A stretch of DNA of 64,000 nt, taken from positions 295,019-359,018 of the forward strand of contig NZ_JH376424.1 in NCBI RefSeq assembly GCF_000233455.1. Reading direction: 5' to 3'. Source of the stretch: [Clostridium] citroniae WAL-17108. GTDB lineage: Bacteria > Bacillota > Clostridia > Lachnospirales > Lachnospiraceae. The translations under genes were made by a program, and so were the position numbers. The notes under the pieces were generated by a model. That model saw only the letters and a list, made by a program, of their open reading frames with translations, did not search any database and was not told the DNA's origin. This document shows, in pieces, positions 44,252 through 53,553 of the stretch. How positions within the stretch are numbered: position 1 is the first letter of the stretch; each line of letters begins with the position of its first letter.

Positions 44252-45240
44252 CTATAATACCTCCGGATGGCCTTTAGCTATGATAATGCTAATGACCTGG
44301 TCCACGTATTCCCTGCATATGGCCGGGTCGACCGTCTCCACCATAACTCGCATTACCGGCTCGGTCCCGCTTTCCCTTACAAGGATGCGGCCCTCTTTTC
44401 CAAGTTTTTGCTCCACTTGGCATATGGCATTCTGTGCATCTGCATCCTCCCTGGCAGCCCTTTTATCCTTCACCCGAATATTTTCCAAAACCTGAGGATA
44501 AATATGTACCGGTTCTGCCAGCTTACTCAAAGGCTGCTTTTTCTCCAGTATCACTTCCGTCATCTTAATAGCTGTCAGGATTCCGTCTCTTGTGGTTGCA
44601 TATTTGCAAAAATAATATGGCCCGACTGTTCACCGCCAATGCGGTAGCCGTTGGAGGCCATATTTTCATAAACATATTTATCCCCTACTGCAGTCTTTTC
44701 ATATTCGATACCAACTTCCTCTAGGGCTTTATACAGACCAAAATTAGACATGGCCGTGGTAACTACCTTATTACCCAGGAGTTTTCCGCGTTCTTTCATG
44801 TAGCAACCACATATGTAAAGGATAAGGTCGCCGTCAACTAAATTGCCCTTTTCATCCACGCACAGGCATCGGTCTGCATCTCCATCAAACGCAAATCCCA
44901 CCTCCAGTTTCTGTTCCTTGACAAACTATATAAGCCCGTCCATGTGGGGGGAGCCGCAGTCAAAGCCTTCGGTGCAAGCCACGTAGGAGACGCTGGGGGT
45001 GGTGGTCACATGAAGAAGGTAAGCGTCCGCGCCGGATGCCGTAAGCCCGGCGGCCAGGGAATATTCAAACATGTATGAAGAACGCCGGGTGTCTTTTCCG
45101 ATGACAACCCGGCATTTCTCATCTTTTTTATTTTTGCTGTAGTACCAGCCCAGGAACCGGCCGATCTTGTATGCGTGCTCTACTGTTAGTGTTTTGTTGG
45201 CTTCGCCGCGGAAGCCATTGGTGCCGAAGTATTTTTACAT
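44252..45240 (-). pseudogene. glmM: Phosphoglucosamine mutase with several lesions
   Basis: Recognisable GlmM pieces in order: KYFGTNGFRGEANKTLTVEH, VVIGKDTRRSSYMFEYSLAA, VTTTPSVSYVACTEGFDCG, then [30 protein letters not shown], and ILVRESGTEPVMRVM. Lesions: the codon after the ATG (45238-45240, good AAGGAG site) is TAA; the segment from DCG to FAFDGDADR lost about 100 residues including the catalytic Ser loop; an in-frame TAG at 44926-44928; and a one-base loss near 44616 (A-run) shifting the frame after HIIFA. The first part is GC-richer than the rest, suggesting a recombination joint near 44930. Confidence 0.85.
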
Positions 45241-45687
45241 GATGTATCTCCTTAATATATGTATTTTTAGGCGTTTGATATACGCCGCAACCCTTTGATT
45301 TTACTGGGTTTTGTCACTTGATCTATATGAATTTTCTTTCCAAGAGTGGTAAAATAGGGGTAATAACACCAACATATCTTACAACCTATAGAAGAGAAAA
45401 TTTATGGCTACTAAACGATGGTATCAAACTCGTCAGCAACAGAACGTATCGAAACTGTCTGACCGTTTTGCTCTGTCAGATAAATTTCAACTACTGCATC
45501 GGTATATTCCTTAAAGATTCTCTCTACATCATAATTTGGATTCTTTTTCTGTTTTCCCATAACTTACCATTCTCCAATCAATTGTCAAATAACCATGTTA
45601 ATCTAATCAGATTATAAAAATTATTGTTGCCCTGCACCTCCCTGAAACTCTCAGAAGTGGGGCTAGGGCAGACAACATTTGAAATAT
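45241..45687. other. AT-rich region between ugd and glmM with no intact gene
   Basis: Contains the HTH remnant called separately (45411-45560). Near 45615-45675, after ugd, the minus strand can form a long imperfect hairpin (GCCCT/AGGGC outer arms) followed by ATTTTT, a possible terminator for the polysaccharide operon. A 99-codon plus-strand frame (45318-45617) has no ribosome site or family resemblance and is not called. Confidence 0.4.
45411..45560 (-). pseudogene. Remnant of a small HTH protein of mobile-element type
   Basis: 49 codons starting MGKQKKNPNYDVERIFKEYT and reaching SIRSVADEFDTIV before a stop. This resembles the N-terminal part of small clostridial helix-turn-helix proteins (M-x-RPKKNPNYDxxxIM.., usually 65-90 residues) often found with integrative elements. 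In the next frame a weak resemblance to the expected recognition-helix end (FSLL, stop, VVRYVGVITP) continues, suggesting a frameshifted remnant. Identification is by memory of the family and therefore tentative. Confidence 0.4.
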
Positions 45688-46938
45688 TTAATCTCTCTGA
45701 TATACATCTCTTGTATAGACTTTTTCTTTTACATCATCCAGTAAGGAATCATATCTGTTTGCAATGATAGCATCACAGCGTTTTTTGAATTCATCAAGAT
45801 CATTTACAACTTCGCTTCCGAAGAACTTGACACCGTTTTCAAGTGTTGGCTCATATACAATCACAGTCGCACCTTTCGCCTTCACACGTTTCATGACACC
45901 TTGAATACTGCTCTCGCGGAAGTTATCAGAATTGCTTTTCATGGTCAGTCGATAAACACCAATCACAACATCTTTCTCTCTGCTTTCATCCCAGGAACTA
46001 TTTTCTTCGTAATACCCTGCCATATGCAGTACCTGATCTGCGATAAAGTCTTTTCTTGTCCGGTTGCTCTCCACAATGGCACTCATCATATTCTGGGGTA
46101 CATCTGCATAATTTGCAAGGAGCTGTTTTGTATCTTTCGGCAAACAGTATCCCCCATATCCGAAAGACGGGTTATTATAGTGTGTACCGATTCTCGGATC
46201 CAGACACACACCATTGATAATCTGTTGCGTATCTAACCCTTTCATCTCTGCGTAGGTATCAAGCTCATTGAAATAAGATACACGAAGTGCCAAATATGTA
46301 TTTGCAAACAGCTTCACTGCTTCTGCCTCTGTAAATCCCATAAATAATGTATCAATATCTTCCTTAATTGCACCCTCTTGGAGAAGTTCAGCAAATGTAT
46401 GAGCTGCCTTTACCAGCCTTGCATTCTGGATATCCGTTCCGACAATAATTCGCGAAGGATACAGATTATCATAAAGAGCCTTTGACTCTCGCAGGAACTC
46501 CGGGCTGAAAATAATATTATCACAATGATATTTTTCTCGAACGGAAGCCGTAAAACCAACCGGGATGGTTGATTTGATTACCACAATAGCTTCCGGATTA
46601 TACTCAATGACTGTTTTTATAACCATCTCAACTGCAGATGTATTAAAAAAGTTCTTTTTACTATCATAATTAGTCGGTGCCGCAATCACAACAAAATCTG
46701 CATCTTTATATGCAATTTTCGGATCCAGTGTTGCCATTAGATTAAGGTCTTTTTCAGTTAAATACTTCTCAATATACTCATCTTGAATTGGTGACTTCCT
46801 ATTGTTAATTAAGTCTGCCTTTTCTGGTACAATATCTACAGCAATCACTTCATGATGCTGAGATAATAATGTTGCAATGGATAATCCGACATAACCGGTT
46901 CCAGCCACCGCAATCTTCAAATCTTCAAAGTTTTTCAT
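45688..46938 (-). CDS. ugd: UDP-glucose 6-dehydrogenase
   Basis: 416 residues. Oxidises UDP-glucose to UDP-glucuronate with two NAD+. N-terminal Rossmann motif [17 protein letters not shown], the central dimer helix, and the catalytic Cys in [16 protein letters not shown] near residue 262; [19 protein letters not shown] is the short-type signature. Supplies the precursor for the 4-epimerase at 47883, and so uronic acids in the capsule. Last intact gene of the polysaccharide operon. Confidence 0.95.
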   Translation of the reverse strand: MKNFEDLKIAVAGTGYVGLSIATLLSQHHEVIAVDIVPEKADLINNRKSPIQDEYIEKYLTEKDLNLMATLDPKIAYKDADFVVIAAPTNYDSKKNFFNTSAVEMVIKTVIEYNPEAIVVIKSTIPVGFTASVREKYHCDNIIFSPEFLRESKALYDNLYPSRIIVGTDIQNARLVKAAHTFAELLQEGAIKEDIDTLFMGFTEAEAVKLFANTYLALRVSYFNELDTYAEMKGLDTQQIINGVCLDPRIGTHYNNPSFGYGGYCLPKDTKQLLANYADVPQNMMSAIVESNRTRKDFIADQVLHMAGYYEENSSWDESREKDVVIGVYRLTMKSNSDNFRESSIQGVMKRVKAKGATVIVYEPTLENGVKFFGSEVVNDLDEFKKRCDAIIANRYDSLLDDVKEKVYTRDVYQRD

Positions 46939-47084
46939 AATAATGTTTCACTCCTCTGTCCTATTCCATATATCAATATGGAAATAGTGTTTTTCCCTGG
47001 TTTATAACTCCATATAGCTAATTAATTTCTTCCTTCATACGATTTGAATTTGTAACAATTTCCTGCTGTTTTTTCATACTTGTA

Positions 47085-47846
47085 TCAATGTTTTCTTGAT
47101 ACGAGGGGGAGGTATAGAACAAATTCTCTATTATTACTTAAATATAGCTTTTTTGAAAGATACTCTGCAAGTTCATCCATCTTATACCTGAATTTTGCTA
47201 TTGCATTATACGTCTCTGTTTTTTGAAAAATCAAAAACTTATTGAGCAATTTATCCATGATCCCTAAAAAAACATCTATATCTACACATAACTCATAGGA
47301 AAATCCTGCAATCGGATCACCTTTTAAAAATTCTACATCATGATGTTCTGATAATATGCAATTAAATTCATCTGTCATATTACCCACGCTATATCCATTA
47401 TTCTCGAAAGCTGATGATGGGTTCTTATAATACTTTTGCAACAGCAATTTGTTTTCAACAATCACATTTTCAATATCATCCCAAAACAACAGTGTGATTT
47501 TATATGGATAGTTTTGGGATTGATTAAACAAAATTACACGATTATGTAATCTGGCATCTGTATTTCCGCTAGTAGCAACTATAAATTCTCCTATTTGAAA
47601 ATTGACCGTAATGCAATGGATGATTTTATCTAACTCAGCTACATTCAGTTTATAGTTTTTGCACTGTACAGCCCTCTCATGTTTTATGCTGTCTTCAAAA
47701 ATATCTATTCCATATTGCTTCTGTCCCCAACGTCCATATTTCCTAAATTCTATTCCATAAATCCCGTTACAGACATCTACTACCATATCTTAAAATTCTC
47801 TATCATCGGTTGTTTCCGGAAGTTTCATTTCAAATAATAGTGGCAT
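47085..47846 (-). pseudogene. PD-(D/E)XK (Mrr-like) nuclease gene with a nonsense codon
   Basis: Reading from the ATG at 47846 the frame gives MPLLFEMKLPETTDDREF, a TAA at 47790-47792, then continues in the same frame DMVVDVCNGIYG... for 233 more codons. The nuclease core GQKQYGIDIFEDS...AVQCKNYK (G-x-D ... QxK) is intact near residues 40-62 of the full frame, resembling Mrr/restriction-type endonucleases. Translation might restart at the ATG at 47786 and give a nearly complete protein. It sits as an orphan inside the polysaccharide operon with no methylase or partner nearby. Confidence 0.65.
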
Positions 47847-47882
47847 TTCATCACCCCCGGTGTTTCAAATATAGTGCTTTGT

Positions 47883-48971
47883 TTAATTCAGGTAGAACGT
47901 CTTATACCACTCGGCAAACTTTCTCAATCCATCGCTGAGACTTGTGTTCGGTTTAAATCCAAAGTCATGTTCAAGTGCACTTGTATCTGCATATGTAACA
48001 GGCACATCTCCCGGCTGCATCGGAACAAGTTCTTTATGTGCTTCAAAATCATAATCTGCAGGTAACACCTCCGCTCTGATCAGTTCTTCCTGAAGGATTG
48101 TCACAAAATCAAGCAGATTCTCCGGCTGATTGTTACCAATATTGTACACGGCATATGGTGGAATCGGAAGCCTATCCTCTCCGTTCTTCTTCTCTGGCGG
48201 AGCCTGCATCACACGTTTCACACCTTCCACAATATCATCCACATAGGTAAAATCACGTTTGCAATTTCCGTAATTAAAAATCTGTATTGTTTCACCTTTT
48301 ATTAGTTTATTCGTAAATCCAAAGTAAGCCATATCCGGTCTACCTGCCGGTCCGTAGACAGTAAAGAAACGCAGTCCAGTGGACGGGATATTATATAGCT
48401 TACTATATGCATGAGCCATCAGCTCATTTGATTTCTTTGTAGCTGCATATAACGATACCGGATTATCCACCTTATCATCTGTGGAATATGGAACTTTCTT
48501 ATTCGTACCGTACACAGAGGAAGAAGAAGCATATACTAAGTGCTCTACTCCGTAAGCACCTTCATCATAAGAATGACGGCAAGCCTCTAAGATATTGTAA
48601 AATCCGATCAAATTCGATTCAATATAAACGTCCGGATTGGTAATAGAATATCGAACACCTGCCTGTGCTGCCAAATTCACAACTATTTGTGGCTGATAGT
48701 TTTCAAAGATACTCTCAATTAGTACTTTATCAGCAATGTTTCCTTTTATAAATGTCCAGATAGATTCCTGATGCCTTTCAGTTTCCTTTTCAATTTCTTT
48801 TAATCGCCATTCTTTAATACTTACATCGTAATAATCATTCAAATTATCAATTCCGATAATATTAACTGGTGATTCTTTTTTTAAAAGTTCCAACACAAGA
48901 TTAGAACCAATAAAACCTGCAGCTCCAGTTACCAGAATTGTCTTATTCTTTAGTTCAATATTTACCATCAT
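47883..48971 (-). CDS. NAD-dependent epimerase, probable UDP-glucuronate 4-epimerase
   Basis: About 362 residues, extended short-chain dehydrogenase. The NAD motif TGAAGFIGSNL is near residue 14, the catalytic Tyr-x-x-x-Lys is YAATKKS, and Ser/Thr lie in YASSSSVYG. The segment PYAVYNIGNNQPENLLDFV and the overall length fit bacterial UDP-glucuronate 4-epimerases, which make UDP-galacturonate; the ugd gene in the same operon supports this. Start chosen at tandem ATGs 48968/48971 with AAAGGA just upstream; a longer frame would run back over the VanZ gene end. Confidence 0.88.
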   Translation of the reverse strand: MMVNIELKNKTILVTGAAGFIGSNLVLELLKKESPVNIIGIDNLNDYYDVSIKEWRLKEIEKETERHQESIWTFIKGNIADKVLIESIFENYQPQIVVNLAAQAGVRYSITNPDVYIESNLIGFYNILEACRHSYDEGAYGVEHLVYASSSSVYGTNKKVPYSTDDKVDNPVSLYAATKKSNELMAHAYSKLYNIPSTGLRFFTVYGPAGRPDMAYFGFTNKLIKGETIQIFNYGNCKRDFTYVDDIVEGVKRVMQAPPEKKNGEDRLPIPPYAVYNIGNNQPENLLDFVTILQEELIRAEVLPADYDFEAHKELVPMQPGDVPVTYADTSALEHDFGFKPNTSLSDGLRKFAEWYKTFYLN

Positions 48972-49014
48972 TTTCGTCCTTTCCATAATACTCAAGTATC
49001 TCTCACCATTGTTT

Positions 49015-49551
49015 TCATTCAATACATTTATATAAAATATACCCTATGAAAGCCCCTAAAATATTCGTAATTAAATCATCCGTTTCAAAACATCCTCTCA
49101 TAGAGAAATACTGAATCATCTCGATCGCCAAAGAAACAATCCCAGCTATGACACATGCATATTTAATTTTCGCTTTTTTCACTAAGTAGGGGATCAAATT
49201 TCCCATAGGGATGAACATTATAATATTGAGCAACATACTTGGAAACATCTCATTGCTTCTTAGATGTATTGCACTTGACATTCCTTCCGTAACAAATATG
49301 CGAAAAGTCTCTGGCCATGTGTAGTGTAAAGAAAAACTTTCACGAAATGGACGGAATAATCCCAACTTTGCTTTCATTTCACTTCCAGTCGGTCGCGAAA
49401 ATATTGTAATATATAGCACACTCATAAAATAGCTGCAGAAAATAAACCATTTCAAAAAATAGAATGTTTTTCTTGAACAGAATTCGTGCAAAAGCTTCAT
49501 CACAAATGCAATAATGAGCACGATTCCTAAAAAAGCTATAACTCTCAACAT
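49015..49551 (-). CDS. VanZ-family membrane protein
   Basis: 178 residues with about five hydrophobic segments and the VanZ core LLNIIMFIPMGNLIPYLV plus IEMIQYFSMRGCFETDDLITNILGAF (residues about 140-170). Members occur near glycopeptide-resistance and envelope genes; their function is poorly defined. The ATG at 49551 has GGGAGG 7 bases upstream. No vanA-type genes are nearby, so a capsule-related role is more likely. Confidence 0.85.
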   Translation of the reverse strand: MLRVIAFLGIVLIIAFVMKLLHEFCSRKTFYFLKWFIFCSYFMSVLYITIFSRPTGSEMKAKLGLFRPFRESFSLHYTWPETFRIFVTEGMSSAIHLRSNEMFPSMLLNIIMFIPMGNLIPYLVKKAKIKYACVIAGIVSLAIEMIQYFSMRGCFETDDLITNILGAFIGYILYKCIE

Positions 49552-49624
49552 ACGCAATCCTCCCAAAACTTGTACAGAAAACTATCCGAATTGCATCATA
49601 ATGAGACTTAATCTGTATTTTTTA

Positions 49625-50830
49625 TTAAGTTCCAGCCTTACGTTCTTCTCTTACTTTTATTCTCTTCTTCTCTACAATCCATGGTACTAACTTAGTAACA
49701 ATCACTCTTATCTTCTGGGAATGAGATTCCCCTTTCCTGAATTTTTCCATTAAATCCATAAAATCCTGATTTTCAGATAATCCAACGAAGAATTCACCTC
49801 TTCTCGGATTTGTTTTCGTAGGCTCAATTAAATTGTGGTTTTCTTCAATCGCTTGATTTCTGTCAACTAGAGAAAGCTTCATAGTGCTTTTCATTTTATC
49901 AAGCAGTTCTTGACCCTTGATAGAATTTACTACAATTAACGAACTCCCTTTTTTATCATTATATTGCGGATTAACTTTCCCGCTTCCCCAAAAATCTCCG
50001 ATTGTCAAATCAGCAGGACGTTGTATATCTGAATTTGCATACTTACATTGATAGCATGACGGCCTGTAAAACAGCCCTCTAAGGAAACCTGTCATATAAT
50101 AATCTTCACCCCAAGCTTGATGTTTCCACTGTTTTTTATCTCCAAAAGCTGTTCCAATTTCCCAGTCTCCCCAGAAATAACTTTTATCTCTAAAGGAAAA
50201 TCTGGAAATCTTCATATTTTTATGTTTTCCCAAACTACTAATGTAAGCATCAAACACCTTTTGACTTGGAACCCCATGACAAATTAAGTCCACAGTATAT
50301 AATTTATCTGGTTTATTTCCAAGGTGCGCATATAATCCTGCAACCTGACATGCTGTTCCTGAGAACAGAACTGTTTTATCATCTTTCAAAAATTGTTTTA
50401 TCTCTGAATAAACACTTCTAACATCACTCTGTAAATATTTAGATTTTCGAAAGATTTCAATTTCACTGCCATTTTTACAACATGAATGGTGTACTTTAAG
50501 CTCATCATCATATGTTGCACCACAAATAATTGCATCTTCATCCAGTGACATACAGATAGCTGAAAAGGCTCCGCCTGATGAGCTGCTTTTTAACAGTGCT
50601 TCATCCTTTACCATTCCCCCCCAGAAAGCGACAGGTTCCTTATTTACATAACTTTCATTCTCTTGCGGACATACTTTTGTACATATCCCGCAATGTATAC
50701 ACTCCGTATCAGAAATATGCGGATACAAAAAGCCCTCTTCATCAGGTATCATTTTAATACATTTTTGTGAACATTTTTGAGCACAAGCTGAACAGCCGGT
50801 ACATTTTGTCTTATCCTCTAGAACCAACAT
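49625..50830 (-). CDS. Ferredoxin-type F420-hydrogenase beta-subunit-like protein
   Basis: 401 residues. The N-terminus holds two 4Fe-4S motifs (CTGCSACAQKC, CIHCGICTKVCP) and the rest is the FrhB/FdhB-type flavin domain (FSGTACQVAGLYAHLG, FCHGVPSQKVFDAY-like segment, CQYANSDIQRPADLTIGDFWG). Such genes are repeatedly found next to polysaccharide pyruvyltransferase genes in gut Clostridia and Bacteroides, but their reaction is not established; a redox step on a sugar or its pyruvate is possible. The ATG at 50830 (GGAGG 8 bases before) overlaps the upstream gene by 20 bp. Confidence 0.8.
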   Translation of the reverse strand: MLVLEDKTKCTGCSACAQKCSQKCIKMIPDEEGFLYPHISDTECIHCGICTKVCPQENESYVNKEPVAFWGGMVKDEALLKSSSSGGAFSAICMSLDEDAIICGATYDDELKVHHSCCKNGSEIEIFRKSKYLQSDVRSVYSEIKQFLKDDKTVLFSGTACQVAGLYAHLGNKPDKLYTVDLICHGVPSQKVFDAYISSLGKHKNMKISRFSFRDKSYFWGDWEIGTAFGDKKQWKHQAWGEDYYMTGFLRGLFYRPSCYQCKYANSDIQRPADLTIGDFWGSGKVNPQYNDKKGSSLIVVNSIKGQELLDKMKSTMKLSLVDRNQAIEENHNLIEPTKTNPRRGEFFVGLSENQDFMDLMEKFRKGESHSQKIRVIVTKLVPWIVEKKRIKVREERKAGT

Positions 50831-51794
50831 GTATACGTCCTCCAACTTTTTTCTTTAAATTTTTCCACTTCAAATAATAGTATTGAGGATATATCAACTT
50901 ATCTTTAGTGTAACCCTGAATGGTGTCTCCAATTATACCCTCTTCAAAAGGAATTACCGTATTAGGAATAATAAGGAATGAATCACAAGTCTCAATATCT
51001 CCAATTTTCATATTTCTTTTCTGAAAATGAAAATAACGGAACTCATCTACCTCCATTTCATTACTGCTATTTAATGCATATCGAAACAGATTTCCCCTTT
51101 CCCAATAAAAAATTTGTTTTGCTATATTTTCCTGTTTTACGATACGTCCCTGTTTTCTCGGGCAGCTATAATCATATAAAGATCTTTTAAAAAGATAGGA
51201 ATATGGATTAATATCAGCCACCTTATAATCAAAGAAGGTCTTAATACCACATTGTTCTGAGATTAAATTAATATTCAGTCCATCTGAAGGTTCATCAAAT
51301 ATATGATTTTCTGTATCCGCCAAAACATCCTGAAACGTTTCATTACTATGAATATCTGACATAAACATCCTGTTTATGTCAGGCGTATTTTTAAATAGCG
51401 TCATATGCCCATGAACAAATAACTTATCATGTCCTTCTTCCAATGGAATCAGTTTATTTAGATTTCCAAGAACGACATCTATATCACAATAGCCCCAATA
51501 CTGATAATCCTTTATCTCATCTTCGAATATATAACCATATGTCGGTTTAAAGTCGCACAATTTACGAGGAGTTGTCAGCCCAACAGGAAAATCAAATACC
51601 TTTTGCGCCTTTTGAACAAACTGTTCAAAAGAGAGCTGAGTTATCACCACATTCTCATAATGTGTTACAACAGTTTTGTCATCAGTTAAAATCCAAAAAG
51701 TAAACTCTTTGTTATATCCTGCTGTTTTTTCCCACAACAGGAAATAGTATGGTAATTTTCCAAAATACGGAATAATAAAAATCGCTTTTTTCAT
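50811..51794 (-). CDS. Glycosyltransferase-like protein (DUF6625 type)
   Basis: 327 residues, start KKAIFIIPYFGKLPYYFLLW. A D-x-D-type motif in YWGYCDIDVVLGNLN near residue 108 and the FVHGHMTLFKN segment match a family of putative glycosyltransferases in capsule clusters. Cytoplasmic. It is immediately downstream of the pyruvyltransferase gene (2-bp gap). Sugar donor unknown. Confidence 0.75.
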   Translation of the reverse strand: MKKAIFIIPYFGKLPYYFLLWEKTAGYNKEFTFWILTDDKTVVTHYENVVITQLSFEQFVQKAQKVFDFPVGLTTPRKLCDFKPTYGYIFEDEIKDYQYWGYCDIDVVLGNLNKLIPLEEGHDKLFVHGHMTLFKNTPDINRMFMSDIHSNETFQDVLADTENHIFDEPSDGLNINLISEQCGIKTFFDYKVADINPYSYLFKRSLYDYSCPRKQGRIVKQENIAKQIFYWERGNLFRYALNSSNEMEVDEFRYFHFQKRNMKIGDIETCDSFLIIPNTVIPFEEGIIGDTIQGYTKDKLIYPQYYYLKWKNLKKKVGGRIHVGSRG

Positions 51795-51796
51795 AA

Positions 51797-52893
51797 CTAT
51801 CCCTCTATCTTTAACGTTTCTTCTACATACTCCCCGGACTCTCTGCGCCTTACATTCAATATCTGAGTAACATCTGAATAATCAACGTCCGGAATCTCAA
51901 CAGCCTCCTCAGACGAATACAACTGTAAGTTTCTATCACTTAACCCAAACATTTGAAATACACTATCAAATCGAGCATTTTTTTTGGTTGTCGGATAGGT
52001 TAAAAACTGCTTTTTAAAATTGATTGAAAAAATAGTTCCATGAAACGAATTTGTTATCACATAAGAAGAATTTAAAAACAAGGAAACAAAACGTTCCGGT
52101 GAGATAAAACGTTCTATTTCTTCATCACAGGCATATTTTTCAAATCCAACTGCAATTCGTCTGATTTTCAATCCTCGTTTATGAGCAATCAATGAAGCTG
52201 TATTCATAGCATCCTTAGCATTTCCAAAGTAATAGACCAATAGATATGGTTCTTCATCAATGCTTTCATGCGAAAACTTTGTCCAATCATCCTGCGTCAA
52301 CAACAATGTCGGATCAAGTGCACAGAATGCGTCATATCCCATCTCCTTGAGCATCGGAACACTGGAAAGTTCACGAACAGATATATTAGCAAATTCTCTC
52401 AAATAACTTTTCATTTGTTTCTCTTCTAATTCTGATAAATCGTGAATTCCTATACTAGAAGCATAAGATACTTTCTTTCCATTAGCCTCTGATAAAAAAT
52501 ATACGGGATTAAATCCGCCATTTGCTCTCGGATTCCAAATTTGATCACTTCCAGAGCAATATATATCAGCTTTAGGATATTCTTTTACCTCTCCGTCTTC
52601 TAAAACAACGGGAGCAGAAAGATGAAGCATTCTATTTTGAAAATCTAAAAATAGTTTTGTGGTCAAGCATTTCGGTAAAATCGTCTTTGCAAGGTATGCC
52701 ACTTTCAACAAAATATTTTTTTAAACTTACTATTAATATTAAATAAATACCCTCTTGTGCTCTGATTGGGCAATTTATAGTTAATAATTTCCACATCACA
52801 TCCAACATTCTCATAATATTGCTGTAATGCATATGTTTGAAGCACAGCTCCGTAATTTCTTGCAGCGTGCATTGTAGCAATGGCAACCTTCAT
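51797..52893 (-). pseudogene. Polysaccharide pyruvyltransferase-family gene, out of frame at a poly-A tract
   Basis: Two overlapping frames make one protein. Codons 1-62 (52893-52705) start KVAIATMHAARNYGAVLQTY, the classic N-terminus; the rest (from about 52711) contains DIYCSGSDQIWNPRANGG, SYASSIGIHDL and ITNSFHGTIFSI. They are split at a run of seven A on the minus strand (52716-52722); an eighth A would restore one frame of about 365 codons. If functional it would add pyruvate ketals to capsule sugars. Whether the loss is real, a switch state or an assembly error cannot be told here. Confidence 0.8.
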
Positions 52894-52905
52894 TAAATTC
52901 TCCTT

Positions 52906-53553
52906 CTAATCTCTATGTTCATTCAAATATTTATCAATATTGATATACCTCTTATATGAGGTTATGTCGTTTTTCACAAATTTTTCATTTTGAAATTCAG
53001 TAAACTGAATTGTGCTCTCTGTTCCCTCTACTGGGTGTGCAACAAAACATAGCTTGTTTTTATATGGTAATGAATCAAATGCTCGTATATGTTCCTCAGT
53101 AGCCCTATTTTGATCATTAAACTTGACAATCAAATTGTTCCAGTTAATTCTCTGTTTCCGTCTATTCCACTTTTCTCGTGCCTCATCTTCACTTTTATAA
53201 TGCAAAAAGACAATTTCAATATCCCCCAACACACCAATAGGATAATACTTATCTTTCTCTGTATAGTATTCATAATAGCGAGATTCTGTCTTGGGAATAA
53301 ATTCCAAATCAAGAGAAAGATAGTATTTCATATTTGATACAAACTTGATGTACTCATCAGCAAATAAAAGCAACCCAATGGTTGGGGATGTATACGGAAG
53401 TCCATATCTTTGATACACACGACCTCCCCAGCAGTTATTAGAAATAATCGTGAAATTCTTATTTTTCAAAAAATACTCTCTCCTGAACAATCGAACAAAT
53501 TTCTGTATAGTTGATGTATATATCTTTTTTTGATATTTTTTTATCTTTTTCAC
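52906..53553 (-). CDS. DUF1919 family exopolysaccharide biosynthesis protein
   Basis: 215 residues. The family marks NFTIISNNCWGGRVYQRYGLPYTSPTIGL near residues 33-60 and the C-terminal region WNRRKQRINWNNLIVKFND are clear. DUF1919 proteins sit in capsule clusters and are thought to be glycosyl- or acyl-type transferases; no activity can be assigned from the sequence. It overlaps the end of the flippase gene by 4 bp. Confidence 0.8.
   Translation of the reverse strand: MKKIKKYQKKIYTSTIQKFVRLFRREYFLKNKNFTIISNNCWGGRVYQRYGLPYTSPTIGLLLFADEYIKFVSNMKYYLSLDLEFIPKTESRYYEYYTEKDKYYPIGVLGDIEIVFLHYKSEDEAREKWNRRKQRINWNNLIVKFNDQNRATEEHIRAFDSLPYKNKLCFVAHPVEGTESTIQFTEFQNEKFVKNDITSYKRYINIDKYLNEHRD

Noticed and set aside
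44251-44260. glmS-type ribozyme or riboswitch upstream of glmS
   Set aside because: The glmS remnant begins 1 bp after glmM, leaving no room for a ribozyme leader.
45318-45617. A 99-codon plus-strand frame in the ugd-glmM gap
   Set aside because: No ribosome site, no recognised homology, and it opposes the HTH remnant, which fits the region better.
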